This document shows, one piece after another, positions 7,641 through 15,765 of a stretch of 33,793 bases of DNA. The stretch spans positions 1-33,793 of the forward strand of contig NZ_MOBR01000028.1 of assembly GCF_003732705.1 (NCBI RefSeq). Direction: 5' to 3'. This DNA comes from Pseudomonas frederiksbergensis (GTDB lineage Bacteria; Pseudomonadota; Gammaproteobacteria; Pseudomonadales; Pseudomonadaceae). Every line of letters starts with the position of its first letter. The stretch's first letter is position 1. Both the position numbers and the translations under genes were made by a program. The notes beneath the pieces were generated by a model. It worked only from the letters and a program-made list of their open reading frames with translations. It did no database searches and was not told the DNA's origin.

Positions 7641-9329
7641 CTACGCGATATCCCGCAACTCCCGCCGCAGAATCTTGCCCACCGGCGTCATCGGCAACGA
7701 CTCGCGCAACACAATGTGCTTGGGCACTTTGTAGGCGGTGAAGTTTTCCTTGCAGTACGCCTTCAACTCTTCAAGGCTGACCCCGGATTCCCGGGCCACC
7801 ACAAACAACTTCACCGCCTCCCCCGAACGCTCATCCGGCACACCGATCACCGCGCAGTTGGCGACTTTCGGGTGGGCCATCACCACGTCTTCGATTTCGT
7901 TCGGGTACACGTTGAAACCCGAGACGATGATCATGTCTTTCTTGCGATCGACGATACGCACGAATCCGTCCGGGTCGATCACCGCAATGTCGCCGGACTT
8001 GAACCAGCCCTCGGCATCCAGCACTTCGGCGGTGGCTTCGGGTTTCTGCCAGTAGCCCTTCATGATCTGCGGGCCCTTGATGCACAACTCGCCCCGCTCG
8101 CCCAGCGGCTGCTCGACGCCTTCGTCATTGATGATTTTCAGCGTGGTGCCCGGCACCGGCAGGCCGACCGTGCCGATCCGCGATTTGTCGCCATACGGGT
8201 TGGTGCAGGCCACCGGCGAGGTTTCGGTCAGGCCGTAGCCTTCAGTGATGCGGCAACCGGTGAGCTGCTCCCAGCGTTCGGCGGTGGCCTTGACCAGCGC
8301 AGTGCCGCCGGAGTTGGTGAGCTTGAGGCTGGAGAAATCCAGGGTCTTGAAGTCCGGGTGATCCATCAGCGCCACGAACAGCGTGTTGAGCCCCAGCAAC
8401 GCCGAGAACCGCCAGTTCTTCAGCTCCTTGATAAAGCCTTTGATGTCCCGCGGATTGGTGATCAACACGTTGTGATTGCCGGTCACCATCATGCACATGC
8501 AGTTCGCCGTGAACGCATAGATATGGTAAATCGGCAGCGGCGCGACCATCACTTCCTGGCCTTCGCGCAGCAGCGGCTGACCGTCGTTGCCGAACTGGCC
8601 CAGACAGGCCCGGGCCTGCTGCATGTTCGCCACCAGGTTGCCGTGGGTCAGCATCGCGCCCTTGGCCAGGCCGGTGGTGCCGCCGGTGTATTGCAGCACC
8701 GCGATGTCGTCGAGGCCGACCTTCAGCGGCTTGATGCCCAGGCCCCGGCCCAGGCGCAAAGCGCTCTTGAAAGAAATTGCTTGAGGCAAGGCATAGTCCG
8801 GGACCATTTTCTTGACCTTGCTCACCATCGTGTTGACCAGCCAGCCCTTGGCGGCGGGCATCAGGTCGCCCATCTTCGCTTCGATCAAATACTGGATGTC
8901 GGTGTCGGCGAGCACTTCCTGGACCTTGGCCCCGAACATGTTCAGGTACACCAGCGCCCGGGCGCCGGAATCCTTGAACTGATGACGCATCTCCCGCGGG
9001 GTGTACAGCGGGTTGGTGTTGACCACGATCAGCCCGGCGCGCAACGCACCGAACACGGCAATCGGGTAATGCAGGACGTTGGGCATCTGCACCGCGATGC
9101 GATCCCCCGGCACCAGGTCGGTGTGGGCTTGCAGGTAACCGGCGAACGCGGCGCTGTGGCGTTCCAGTTCGGCGTAAGTCAGGGTCACGCCCATGTTGCT
9201 GAACGCCGGGCGATCCGCGAATTTCTTGCAGGAACGCTCGAACACCTCGATCACCGACTTGTAGGCCCCAAGATCAATGTCCAGGGGCACGCCGGCCGGG
9301 CGTTTGTCATTCCAGAAATCAGGTTGCAT
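7641..9329 (-). CDS. fadD2: Long-chain-fatty-acid-CoA ligase FadD2
   Basis: 562 aa, clearly paralogous to FadD1 along the whole length (MQPDFWNDKRPAGVPLDIDL start, YTGGTTGLAKGAM, EGYGLTETSP, GWFKSGDIAVIDPDGF then DRKKDM, catalytic Lys in TPVGKILRREL). It makes acyl-CoA from fatty acid, ATP and CoA. The longer insert around QFGNDGQPLLREGQEV distinguishes it from FadD1. GAGG lies about ten bases before the ATG. It is divergent from the hydrolase gene, with 226 bp between. The order fadD1-fadD2-hydrolase-phaJ1 matches the P. aeruginosa locus as I recall it. Confidence 0.94.
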   Translation of the reverse strand: MQPDFWNDKRPAGVPLDIDLGAYKSVIEVFERSCKKFADRPAFSNMGVTLTYAELERHSAAFAGYLQAHTDLVPGDRIAVQMPNVLHYPIAVFGALRAGLIVVNTNPLYTPREMRHQFKDSGARALVYLNMFGAKVQEVLADTDIQYLIEAKMGDLMPAAKGWLVNTMVSKVKKMVPDYALPQAISFKSALRLGRGLGIKPLKVGLDDIAVLQYTGGTTGLAKGAMLTHGNLVANMQQARACLGQFGNDGQPLLREGQEVMVAPLPIYHIYAFTANCMCMMVTGNHNVLITNPRDIKGFIKELKNWRFSALLGLNTLFVALMDHPDFKTLDFSSLKLTNSGGTALVKATAERWEQLTGCRITEGYGLTETSPVACTNPYGDKSRIGTVGLPVPGTTLKIINDEGVEQPLGERGELCIKGPQIMKGYWQKPEATAEVLDAEGWFKSGDIAVIDPDGFVRIVDRKKDMIIVSGFNVYPNEIEDVVMAHPKVANCAVIGVPDERSGEAVKLFVVARESGVSLEELKAYCKENFTAYKVPKHIVLRESLPMTPVGKILRRELRDIA

Positions 9330-9555
9330 TGTTCTTGTCCTCTTTACCTGAATCTATCCCGGGCCACTTCTGTCACTTCTGAAAAGCAAACAACGAAAAG
9401 CGGAGCTTCACGGACACTAGCAGTTATGGCCAATCAGGCAAATATGGCAAACAGCGTCATAGATCGTGTGAATCTTCCTAACGTGGCGTGGCCTGATCAG
9501 ACGGCAAGCAAAGGATGCGCTATACAATGCAACCACATCGTGCAAAGGAATCGCC

Positions 9556-10500
9556 ATGATCCACGACACTTTCTGGCTGACCGCGAGTGACCACAGCCGC
9601 CTCTTCGTCAACCAGTGGCTGCCCGCCCCGCCGTTAAAAGCCGTGATCCTGCTGGCCCATGGCATGGCCGAGCACAGCGGTCGCTACGCAAGGCTTGCCG
9701 AAAAACTCTGCGAGCAAGGCTACGGCGTGTATGCACCAGACCTGCGTGGACATGGCAAAACTGCCGAAAACGGCACGCTCGGGTATTTCGCCGATGACGA
9801 TGGCTGGTGCAAAGTCGTCGGCGACCTGGCCAGCCTCAATCAGCACATTGGCCAGCAACACCCTGGCGTACCGATCGTGCTGCTCGGTCACAGCATGGGC
9901 AGCTACATTGCCCAGGCCTACCTGCTGCACCACAGCGCCAGCCTGCACGGAGCGATTCTCAGTGGCTCGAATTTCCAGCCCGTGGCGCTTTATCGTGCGG
10001 CACGGCAAATCGCCCGTCTCGAACGGCTGCGTCAAGGGCCAAAGGGGCGCAGCGCGCTGATTGAGTTCCTGTCATTCGGCTCGTTCAACAAGCCCTTCAA
10101 GCCCGTGCGCACTAAATTCGACTGGCTCAGCCGCGACCCTTCAGAAGTCGATCTGTACGCCAATGACCCGCTTTGCGGCTTTCGCTGCACCAATCAACTG
10201 TGGATCGACTTGCTCGGTGGCTTGCAGCAAATCAGCAAAGCGTCCAATCTCGCCCAAGTCGATCCGGGCCTGCCCTTGCTGATAATGGGCGGCGAATGTG
10301 ATCCGGTGAGCGAAGGCAAGCGTCTGAAAGATCTGGCCCACGCGTTGCGCGCGGCCGGCAGCCAGAATCTGCAATTGAATATTTACCCGCAGGCGCGCCA
10401 CGAACTGTTCAACGAGAGCAACCGCGATGAAGTGACCGCCGACGTACTGAACTGGATCGCCCAGGCGCTCAGCCACCGCCGCCCGGCCAGAACCGAATAG
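9556..10500 (+). CDS. Alpha/beta hydrolase, monoacylglycerol-lipase-like
   Basis: 314 aa, Hydrolase_4 / lysophospholipase type. The oxyanion region LAHGMAEHSGRY (33-44), the nucleophile elbow GHSMGS (Ser113), the acid Asp249 in MGGECDPVS and His282 in QARHELFNE form a full catalytic triad. There is no signal peptide, so it is probably cytosolic or peripheral. It likely releases fatty acid from a glyceride or lysolipid, which would feed the adjacent acyl-CoA ligases; the substrate is inference. AAGGA precedes the start. PhaJ1 follows 43 bp later, possibly in one transcript, though two T-runs lie between. Confidence 0.85.
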   Translation: MIHDTFWLTASDHSRLFVNQWLPAPPLKAVILLAHGMAEHSGRYARLAEKLCEQGYGVYAPDLRGHGKTAENGTLGYFADDDGWCKVVGDLASLNQHIGQQHPGVPIVLLGHSMGSYIAQAYLLHHSASLHGAILSGSNFQPVALYRAARQIARLERLRQGPKGRSALIEFLSFGSFNKPFKPVRTKFDWLSRDPSEVDLYANDPLCGFRCTNQLWIDLLGGLQQISKASNLAQVDPGLPLLIMGGECDPVSEGKRLKDLAHALRAAGSQNLQLNIYPQARHELFNESNRDEVTADVLNWIAQALSHRRPARTE

Positions 10501-10543
10501 TTTTTTTTGTGGATTTTTTTATTCGTCACAGGAATTGAGACAC

Positions 10544-11014
10544 ATGACCCAGGTTACCAATACCCCTTACGAAGCCCTTGAAGTCGGCCAGACCGCCAGT
10601 TACAGCAAGACCGTCGAAGAACGCGACATTCAGTTGTTCGCCGCGATGTCCGGGGACCATAACCCGGTGCACCTGGACGCTGAATTCGCTGCCGGCACCA
10701 TGTTCAAGGAACGCATCGCCCACGGCATGTTCAGCGGCGCCTTGATCAGCGCTGCTGTCGCCTGCGAATTGCCTGGGCCGGGCACGATTTATATCGGCCA
10801 GCAAATGAGCTTCCAGAAACCGGTGAAAATTGGCGACACCCTGACCGTGCGTCTGGAAATTCTCGAGAAGCTGCCGAAGTTTCGCGTGCGCATTGCCACT
10901 CGCGTGTTCAACCAGCGTGATGAGCTGGTAGTCGATGGCGAGGCAGAGATTCTGGCACCGCGCAAGCAACAGACCGTGACCTTGCCGACGTTGCCGGCGA
11001 TCAGTATTGGCTGA
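10544..11014 (+). CDS. phaJ1: (R)-specific enoyl-CoA hydratase PhaJ1 (MaoC-like)
   Basis: 156 aa, the length of P. aeruginosa PhaJ1. The hydratase-2 motif FAAMSGDHNPVHLD contains the catalytic Asp38 and His43, five residues apart as in characterised PhaJ. It hydrates trans-2-enoyl-CoA from beta-oxidation to (R)-3-hydroxyacyl-CoA, the monomer for PHA synthase. The hot-dog fold's GTIYIGQQMSFQKPV strand is present. The ATG at 10544 (MTQVTN) is preferred to the TTG at 10535, with AGGA ten bases upstream. It ends the lipid block and faces a bidirectional terminator. Confidence 0.88.
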   Translation: MTQVTNTPYEALEVGQTASYSKTVEERDIQLFAAMSGDHNPVHLDAEFAAGTMFKERIAHGMFSGALISAAVACELPGPGTIYIGQQMSFQKPVKIGDTLTVRLEILEKLPKFRVRIATRVFNQRDELVVDGEAEILAPRKQQTVTLPTLPAISIG

Positions 11015-11020
11015 TCTGTT

Positions 11021-11130
11021 GATCGTTCCCACGCTCCGCGTGGGAATGCATCCCGTGACGCTCCGCGTCACACCACAGCTGGACGCAGAGCGTCCGGGGC
11101 GGCATTCCCACGCAGAGCGTGGGAACGATC
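11021..11130. repeat. Double-palindrome intergenic repeat, copy 3
   Basis: GATCGTTCCCACGCTCCGCG outer arms and inner GACGCTCCGCGTC / GACGCAGAGCGTC arms. Same orientation as copies 1 and 4, with a longer CACAGCTGG-containing centre as in copy 2. It starts 6 bp past the phaJ1 stop. Confidence 0.9.
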
Positions 11131-11136
11131 AGGCAT

Positions 11137-11167
11137 AAAAAAACGCCAGTCAAACTGGCGTTTTTTA
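11137..11167. terminator. Bidirectional rho-independent terminator
   Basis: AAACGCCAGT / ACTGGCGTTT stem with a T-run on each strand (TTTTTT on plus, TTTTTTT on minus). It serves both phaJ1 (+) and the converging PA2169-family gene (-). Confidence 0.85.
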
Positions 11168-11183
11168 TTACAGCGACGAACGC

Positions 11184-11651
11184 TTAAGAGCGAGCACGCG
11201 CCTGGTTACGCAGGGCTTTTACCTGATCGTGATTGCGTTGTACGCCGTGGTACTGACGTTCAACCAAATCACGAATGCCCACCAGGTTGTGTTTGTTGAT
11301 TTTTTCCAGCGCTTCCTTGTACGCCTTCAACGCGTGGTCTTCACCGCGTTCAGCTTCGTTCAGCACGGCTTCTTCGTCCTTGCCGGTGAACATCGCCTTC
11401 ACGTCCACCCAGCGACGGTGCAGATCACCGCTGACGCTGGTCGAGGTTTCCGGATCGCCGCCCAGCCTGCGAACTTCCGCTTGCAGTTCAGCAGCAGCGG
11501 TGGCGCAATCGGCAGAACGGGTCACGAACAGGGATTTCAGTTCTGGATGCTTGATGTCTTCAGCGCAAGTCTTGAACCCTTCCTGACCGTCTTTGCTGGT
11601 TTCAATCAGGTCGTTGAGTACAGAGATGGCTTCTTTATTCACGTCGGTCAT
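11184..11651 (-). CDS. PA2169-family four-helix-bundle protein (DUF2383)
   Basis: 155 aa, nearly all helical: MTDVNKEAISVLNDLIETSKDGQEGFKTC opening, an AAAELQAEVRRLGG helix, and a final long helix with HNLVGIRDLVERQYHGVQRNHDQVKALRNQ. The E and H pattern resembles ferritin-like proteins; the function of the family is unknown, and P. aeruginosa PA2169 is linked to stress or anaerobic clusters. The start at 11651 is chosen for GAGGAATTGAAA just upstream, rather than the frame start at 11684. A perfect 16-bp palindrome lies 29 bases upstream of the ATG. Confidence 0.83.
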   Translation of the reverse strand: MTDVNKEAISVLNDLIETSKDGQEGFKTCAEDIKHPELKSLFVTRSADCATAAAELQAEVRRLGGDPETSTSVSGDLHRRWVDVKAMFTGKDEEAVLNEAERGEDHALKAYKEALEKINKHNLVGIRDLVERQYHGVQRNHDQVKALRNQARARS

Positions 11652-11679
11652 TTTCAATTCCTCGCGGGTTGATGAAAGA

Positions 11680-11695
11680 TGCAATAGCTATTGCA
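11680..11695. promoter_or_regulatory. Perfect 16-bp palindrome upstream of the PA2169-family gene
   Basis: TGCAATAGCTATTGCA is fully self-complementary and lies 29-44 bases before the ATG at 11651. It could be an operator or a leader hairpin. A 10-base direct repeat (GCCTGCATGC, 11696-11705 and 11799-11808) is in the same spacer. No known regulator is assigned. Confidence 0.45.
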
Positions 11696-11854
11696 GCCTG
11701 CATGCCAGCTTCGAATTGAATATTTATTCCTTATTTTTCAAATAGTTAACTTTACCCCTGAAATCTGTATCCGCGTTATTTGCATGATCTGTCATTTGGC
11801 CTGCATGCAGAATGCCTGTATTTTCGAAGCTGTTTGAATCAAGACGACTGATTG

Positions 11855-12091
11855 ATGAATCCTGAAAAACTCGAACTGCTGATTACCCGCGAAATGCCCT
11901 TCGGCAAATACAAGGGCCGCATCATCGCCGACCTGCCCGGCCAGTACCTGAACTGGTTCGCCCGGGAAGGTTTCCCCCATGGCGAACTGGGCGGTTTGCT
12001 TGCGTTGATGCAGGAAATCGACCACAACGGTTTATCCGAACTGCTCGAACCGCTGCGCGCCAAACATGGCAAACCAGCGCCCCGCCACTGA
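11855..12091 (+). CDS. DUF3820 family small protein
   Basis: 78 aa. The motif MPFGKYKGRIIADLPGQYLN (about 14-33), followed by WFAREGFPHGELGGLL, is the DUF3820 signature. The family has been labelled quorum-sensing-regulated virulence factor from a P. aeruginosa member; the biochemical role is unknown, and the fold resembles an exonuclease-linked domain. The ATG at 11855 is used; a TTG three bases upstream is an alternative, and no strong ribosome site precedes either. The aminotransferase-fold gene starts 16 bp after its stop, so they are probably one operon. Confidence 0.85.
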   Translation: MNPEKLELLITREMPFGKYKGRIIADLPGQYLNWFAREGFPHGELGGLLALMQEIDHNGLSELLEPLRAKHGKPAPRH

Positions 12092-12107
12092 ATTGACTGA
12101 GTAGCCC

Positions 12108-13289
12108 ATGCCCGAGAACACCCGCCGTGCCCGTGATGAAGCCTTCTGGCAGACCTTTGCCGACCGTTACGCAGTCGAACCCGGCCCCATCAATCTGGAA
12201 AACGGTTATTTCGGGCGCATGTCGCGCACGGTGGTCGAGGAATATCAGCGCAATATCGAGCTGATCAATCGCAGCAACTCGGTCCATGTGCGCCAACGCT
12301 TCGAGCAGATCGAAAGCCTGGACATTCGCGCGCAACTCGCCGAGCTGATGGGCGTGCGTGCGCAATCCGTCGCCCTCACCCGCAACGCCTCGGATGGCCT
12401 GCAATCCCTGATCCGCAACTACAACCGTTTGCAGCCTGGCGATCAGGTACTGTTCTGCGATCTGGAGTACGACACGGTCAAGGGCGCCATGCGCTGGCTG
12501 GCGCGCCATCGCGGTGTGGAAGTGATCGAAATCGATCACCAGCACCCCGCCACTTTCGACAGTTTGCTGGCCACCTACCGCGAAGCCTTTGTGCGTTATC
12601 CACGCCTCAAGCTAATGGCCCTGACCCACGTCACCCACCGCTCCGGCCTGGTGATGCCGGTGCAGGCGATTGCCTCGCTCGCCAAGGAGCACGGTGTCGA
12701 TGTGATCCTCGACGGCGCCCATGCCCTGGGCCAGATCGATTTCAATCTGGACACGCTGGGCATTGCCTTCGCCGGTTACAACCTGCACAAATGGATCGGC
12801 GCCCCGCTGACCCTGGGGTTCATTTACATCGCCCCCCAACGCCTGGCCGACATCGACCCGGACATGGGCGAGATGCATTTTCCGATCAACGACATCCGCT
12901 CACGCACGTCCTATAGCACACCGAACATTCCGGCGCTGATGACCCTGCCACTGGTGTTCGAGGAACATCAGGCCATGGGCGGTTCCGCCACCAAGGGCGC
13001 ACGGCTCGGTTATCTGCGTAACCGCTGGGTCAACGCCGTGCGTGACTTGCCGGGCATCGAAGTCATGACCCCGGACGATCCTCGACTGTGTTGCGGCATC
13101 ACCTCGATGCGCTTTACCCGCCATGCCGATCAGCAAGTGATGGTCGAGCGCCTGCTCAACGACTACAACCTGTTCACCGTGGCCCGCAGCGGTGCGGCTT
13201 TCGGACCGTGCATCCGCATCACGCCGGGGCTGACCACCACCGCAGCAGACATGGACCTGCTGGCCCAGGCACTCACCGAATTGCGCTGA
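12108..13289 (+). CDS. Class V aminotransferase-fold PLP enzyme
   Basis: 393 aa. PLP-binding features are plain: TRNASDGLQSLI (91-102, phosphate contact), LDGAHALGQ (201-209, Asp202 pairing with the pyridine nitrogen) and NLHKWIGAP (225-233, Schiff-base Lys228). The pattern is closest to the isopenicillin-N-epimerase-like / cysteine-desulfurase-like branch of class V. There is no conserved Cys loop as in IscS or SufS, so sulfur transfer is unlikely; it may be an epimerase, lyase or aminotransferase of unknown substrate. It follows the DUF3820 gene closely and converges with the dioxygenase gene, 9 bp apart. Confidence 0.82.
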   Translation: MPENTRRARDEAFWQTFADRYAVEPGPINLENGYFGRMSRTVVEEYQRNIELINRSNSVHVRQRFEQIESLDIRAQLAELMGVRAQSVALTRNASDGLQSLIRNYNRLQPGDQVLFCDLEYDTVKGAMRWLARHRGVEVIEIDHQHPATFDSLLATYREAFVRYPRLKLMALTHVTHRSGLVMPVQAIASLAKEHGVDVILDGAHALGQIDFNLDTLGIAFAGYNLHKWIGAPLTLGFIYIAPQRLADIDPDMGEMHFPINDIRSRTSYSTPNIPALMTLPLVFEEHQAMGGSATKGARLGYLRNRWVNAVRDLPGIEVMTPDDPRLCCGITSMRFTRHADQQVMVERLLNDYNLFTVARSGAAFGPCIRITPGLTTTAADMDLLAQALTELR

Positions 13290-13298
13290 AACCGGCGC

Positions 13299-14021
13299 TC
13301 ACACCGTGTACTTGTCGAAGTCCTCGGGCTTGATCTGGGTCGACACCGCAAAGGTGTCGATGCCAATGGTCATGTACCCGAAAAAACCGTCATCCGTGGT
13401 GTCGCGACCGATGCTGTGAACCGTCAGGGTCGAGGCTTCACCGCCCATGGTTTCGTAGTAATGGTCTTGAACATTGCTCAGTGGCGGCACGCTGCGGCCC
13501 TTGTATTCCCTGGCGTTCAGCACCGACCTGGAAGCGACTTCGGGGAAATACAGCTGACCGACCCAGGCGACATGCCGCTCTTCCAGATAGTTGTTGCCGC
13601 CGGCGATTCGAACGGCCACGTGGATATGCAGCGCACGCCCGGCATAAAACCCCGGATAGATCGTGGTAAACCGCACGACGCCCTTGTTGTCGCTGAATTG
13701 CCCGCCGCGCAAGTAGGTGTCGTCATCGGTGCGTGCAATCGCGCCAATATGACTGACATCGACTTCAACATCCGGATTGACCCGGCTCCAGCCCGAATAC
13801 GCGCCCCGGGCATTGCAATGCCAGATATCTACCAGTGCGCCGCTTACCGGCTCGCCGGTCATGGCATCGACGATCACCAGCCGCAACACCAGGGGAATGC
13901 CATCCTGGCCTTCGCTGATGTTTCTTCGGATGAGTTTCGGGTTGCGGAAATAGGGGCCGGCGATCTGCTCCGGGGAGAGCAGGCAGACGGGTTCGCGGGG
14001 AGTAGCAGAGGTGTAATCCAT
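13299..14021 (-). CDS. Intradiol ring-cleavage dioxygenase family protein
   Basis: 240 aa. Residues 43-68 (PLVLRLVIVDAMTGEPVSGA then LVDIWH) and YPGFYAGRALHIHV (122-135) are the intradiol Fe3+ dioxygenase core. Likely ligands are Tyr75, Tyr126, His132 and His134; the short six-residue gap from Tyr126 to His132 marks the compact subfamily rather than true catechol or protocatechuate dioxygenases. Those enzymes cleave catechols between the hydroxyls. Here no other aromatic-degradation genes are nearby, so the substrate is unknown. The start at 14021 has GAAGAGAGAACC upstream; the longer frame to 14333 runs through repeats. Confidence 0.82.
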   Translation of the reverse strand: MDYTSATPREPVCLLSPEQIAGPYFRNPKLIRRNISEGQDGIPLVLRLVIVDAMTGEPVSGALVDIWHCNARGAYSGWSRVNPDVEVDVSHIGAIARTDDDTYLRGGQFSDNKGVVRFTTIYPGFYAGRALHIHVAVRIAGGNNYLEERHVAWVGQLYFPEVASRSVLNAREYKGRSVPPLSNVQDHYYETMGGEASTLTVHSIGRDTTDDGFFGYMTIGIDTFAVSTQIKPEDFDKYTV

Positions 14022-14105
14022 AAGGTTCTCTCTTCCATAAGATGCTTCAAGGATAGAGAGAGATGCCGGGCGGGATGCAGTAACTATGTATCGGCAAATG
14101 TTTTT

Positions 14106-14175
14106 TGTAGGAGCGAAGCTGCTCGCGAAGACGGTCTTGAATTCAACAGGTGTGTTGAATGTGATGACGCCTTCG
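14106..14175. repeat. Truncated REP-type element
   Basis: The left arm TGTAGGAGCGAAGCTGCTCG runs into a TCTTGAATTCAACAGG centre and a right arm CGCCTTCGC that stops abruptly where the next element begins. The missing right end suggests it was interrupted or cut. Confidence 0.75.
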
Positions 14176-14266
14176 CTGTAGGAGCAAAGCTTGCTCGCGA
14201 TGAACGATAACGCGGTTAACCGTTGCACCGCGGTGATGCCATCGCGAGCAAGCTTTGCTCCTACAG
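14176..14266. repeat. REP-type palindrome joined to the preceding one
   Basis: CTGTAGGAGCAAAGCTTGCT and its reverse complement AGCAAGCTTTGCTCCTACAG are the outer arms; the centre has ATAACGCGGTTAACCG. It begins exactly where the element at 14106 is cut. Both lie in the 347-bp space between the dioxygenase start and the eda stop, which otherwise holds only the eda terminator. Confidence 0.85.
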
Positions 14267-14283
14267 GGGCATTGTTTGCAGAC

Positions 14284-14317
14284 AAAAAAAAACGGTGCAC
14301 CGACCAAGCGCACCGTA
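14284..14317 (-). terminator. Rho-independent terminator of the zwf-pgl-eda operon
   Basis: On the minus strand ACGGTGC and GCACCGT form a 7-bp stem and are followed by nine T. It lies about 50 bases past the eda stop. Confidence 0.85.
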
Positions 14318-14368
14318 AAGCCGTAGAACACACAACGAAGTGTCAGGTAACAATCAAATCCAGCAGCA

Positions 14369-15034
14369 TCAGTCCAGCAGCGCCAAGGCCTCGGCGGTGC
14401 ATTCCTGAATGCGGGCCCAGTCGCCGTTCTTGATCCACTCCGGATCAAGCATCCAGCTACCGCCCACGCACATCACGTTTTTCAACGCCATGTAGCTCTT
14501 GATATTGGCCGGGCTCACGCCGCCAGTCGGGCAGAATTTTACTTCGCCGAAGGGACCGCCCAAGGCCTTGATGGCCGCGACGCCGCCGCTGACTTCCGCC
14601 GGGAACAGCTTGAAGCGGCGGTAGCCCAGACCATAGCCTTCCATGATGCCGGAGGCGTTGCTGATGCCGGGCAACAGCGGGATCGGGCTGTCGACACTGG
14701 CTTCGAGCAGGTCACGGGTAATGCCCGGGGTGACGATGAACTGCGAACCGGCCCTTTCGGCGGCCGCCAGCATGGTGCGATCCAGCACAGTGCCGGCACC
14801 GGTCACCAGTTCCGGACGCTGCTCGCGCAGGATCTGGATGGCTTTAAGGCCGAACTGCGAACGCAGGGTCACTTCCAGGGCTGTCAGGCCACCGGCGGCC
14901 AGGGCGTCGGCCAGTGGCAGGACGTCCTGTTCGCGAGCGATGGTGATCACCGGCAAAATCCGCGCCTTGGCGCAGAGGCTGTCGATCAGGGCAACTTTGT
15001 CCGCCATGGAAACGGTCGGGGATGTGTTGGTCAT
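14369..15034 (-). CDS. eda: KDPG aldolase (2-dehydro-3-deoxyphosphogluconate aldolase)
   Basis: 221 aa. It splits 2-keto-3-deoxy-6-phosphogluconate into pyruvate and glyceraldehyde-3-phosphate, the last Entner-Doudoroff step. The catalytic Schiff-base Lys142 is in FKLFPAE (141-147), Glu54 in LEVTLR, and FCPTGGV binds phosphate. The start MTNTSPTVSMADK is chosen for AAGGA nine bases upstream and for agreement with the P. putida N-terminus as I recall it; an ATG at 15055 overlaps the pgl stop (ATGA) and could also be used. It is the last gene of zwf-pgl-eda and has a strong terminator. Confidence 0.96.
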   Translation of the reverse strand: MTNTSPTVSMADKVALIDSLCAKARILPVITIAREQDVLPLADALAAGGLTALEVTLRSQFGLKAIQILREQRPELVTGAGTVLDRTMLAAAERAGSQFIVTPGITRDLLEASVDSPIPLLPGISNASGIMEGYGLGYRRFKLFPAEVSGGVAAIKALGGPFGEVKFCPTGGVSPANIKSYMALKNVMCVGGSWMLDPEWIKNGDWARIQECTAEALALLD

Positions 15035-15051
15035 AGCGGCTGATCCTTGGC

Positions 15052-15765
15052 TCATGGGCACCAGTAAATCTCTAACGTAGGTTGCAGAAACGCGCGAATC
15101 GGCATGGCGGCGACATCGTCACCGGCCAATGCGGCACTCAAAGTGGTCAATTTGGACTGACCGGAAATCGATAGAACGGTGGTCTTGGCCGACGCCAGCA
15201 GCGCACGACTCATGGTCAGGCGCTGGTGCGGCACGGTCGGCGCCAGCATTGGATAGCAACGGCGCGTGCCGTCGACTTTCAAGGCGTCGGCCAGGTTCGG
15301 GCTGTTGGGGAACAGCGAGGCGGTGTGACCGTCGTCGCCCATGCCCAAAATCAGCACGTCGATCGGCGGCAATTCCGCGAGCAAGCGATCCGCCTGCTCG
15401 GCCGCCAGCTCAAGATTGGCGGTGGCGCTATAAAGGCTCAAAAACTGCGCCTTGGCCGCCGGGCCTTGCAGCAGGTAACGCTTGAGCAGGCCGGCATTGC
15501 TGTCGGCGTGTTCCACCGGTACCCAGCGCTCGTCGGCCAGCGTTACGACAACCTTGGACCAGTCCAGCGTCTGCTTGGCCAAGTGCTGGAAGAACGCCAC
15601 CGGGCTGCGACCACCGGAAACCACCAGGGTTGCCGTGCCGCGCGCATCAATGGCCTCGCTCAGTTGCTTGGCCACATTCAGCGCCAAGCCTTCGGCCAAT
15701 AGCACCGGGCTCTTGAACTCATGGGCATTCACGCCCTGAGGCAGTTTCAATTTAGATATCGCCAT
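15052..15765 (-). CDS. pgl: 6-phosphogluconolactonase
   Basis: 237 aa. It hydrolyses 6-phosphogluconolactone made by Zwf to 6-phosphogluconate, in the cytoplasm. Family motifs are VSGGRSP (49-55), DERWVP (78-83) and GMGDDGHTASLFP (141-153). GGAGG lies seven bases before the ATG, inside the end of zwf; the genes overlap by 14 bp, so translation is probably coupled. The eda start is 17 bp past its stop, or overlapping by ATGA if the longer eda start is used. Confidence 0.96.
   Translation of the reverse strand: MAISKLKLPQGVNAHEFKSPVLLAEGLALNVAKQLSEAIDARGTATLVVSGGRSPVAFFQHLAKQTLDWSKVVVTLADERWVPVEHADSNAGLLKRYLLQGPAAKAQFLSLYSATANLELAAEQADRLLAELPPIDVLILGMGDDGHTASLFPNSPNLADALKVDGTRRCYPMLAPTVPHQRLTMSRALLASAKTTVLSISGQSKLTTLSAALAGDDVAAMPIRAFLQPTLEIYWCP

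Noticed and set aside
7605..9590. A 661-codon plus-strand open frame opposite fadD2
   Set aside because: Same reason: FadD2 on the minus strand has all family motifs and this frame has none.
14022..14333. N-terminal extension of the dioxygenase frame
   Set aside because: The extension translates repeat DNA; the family-like sequence and ribosome site begin at 14021.
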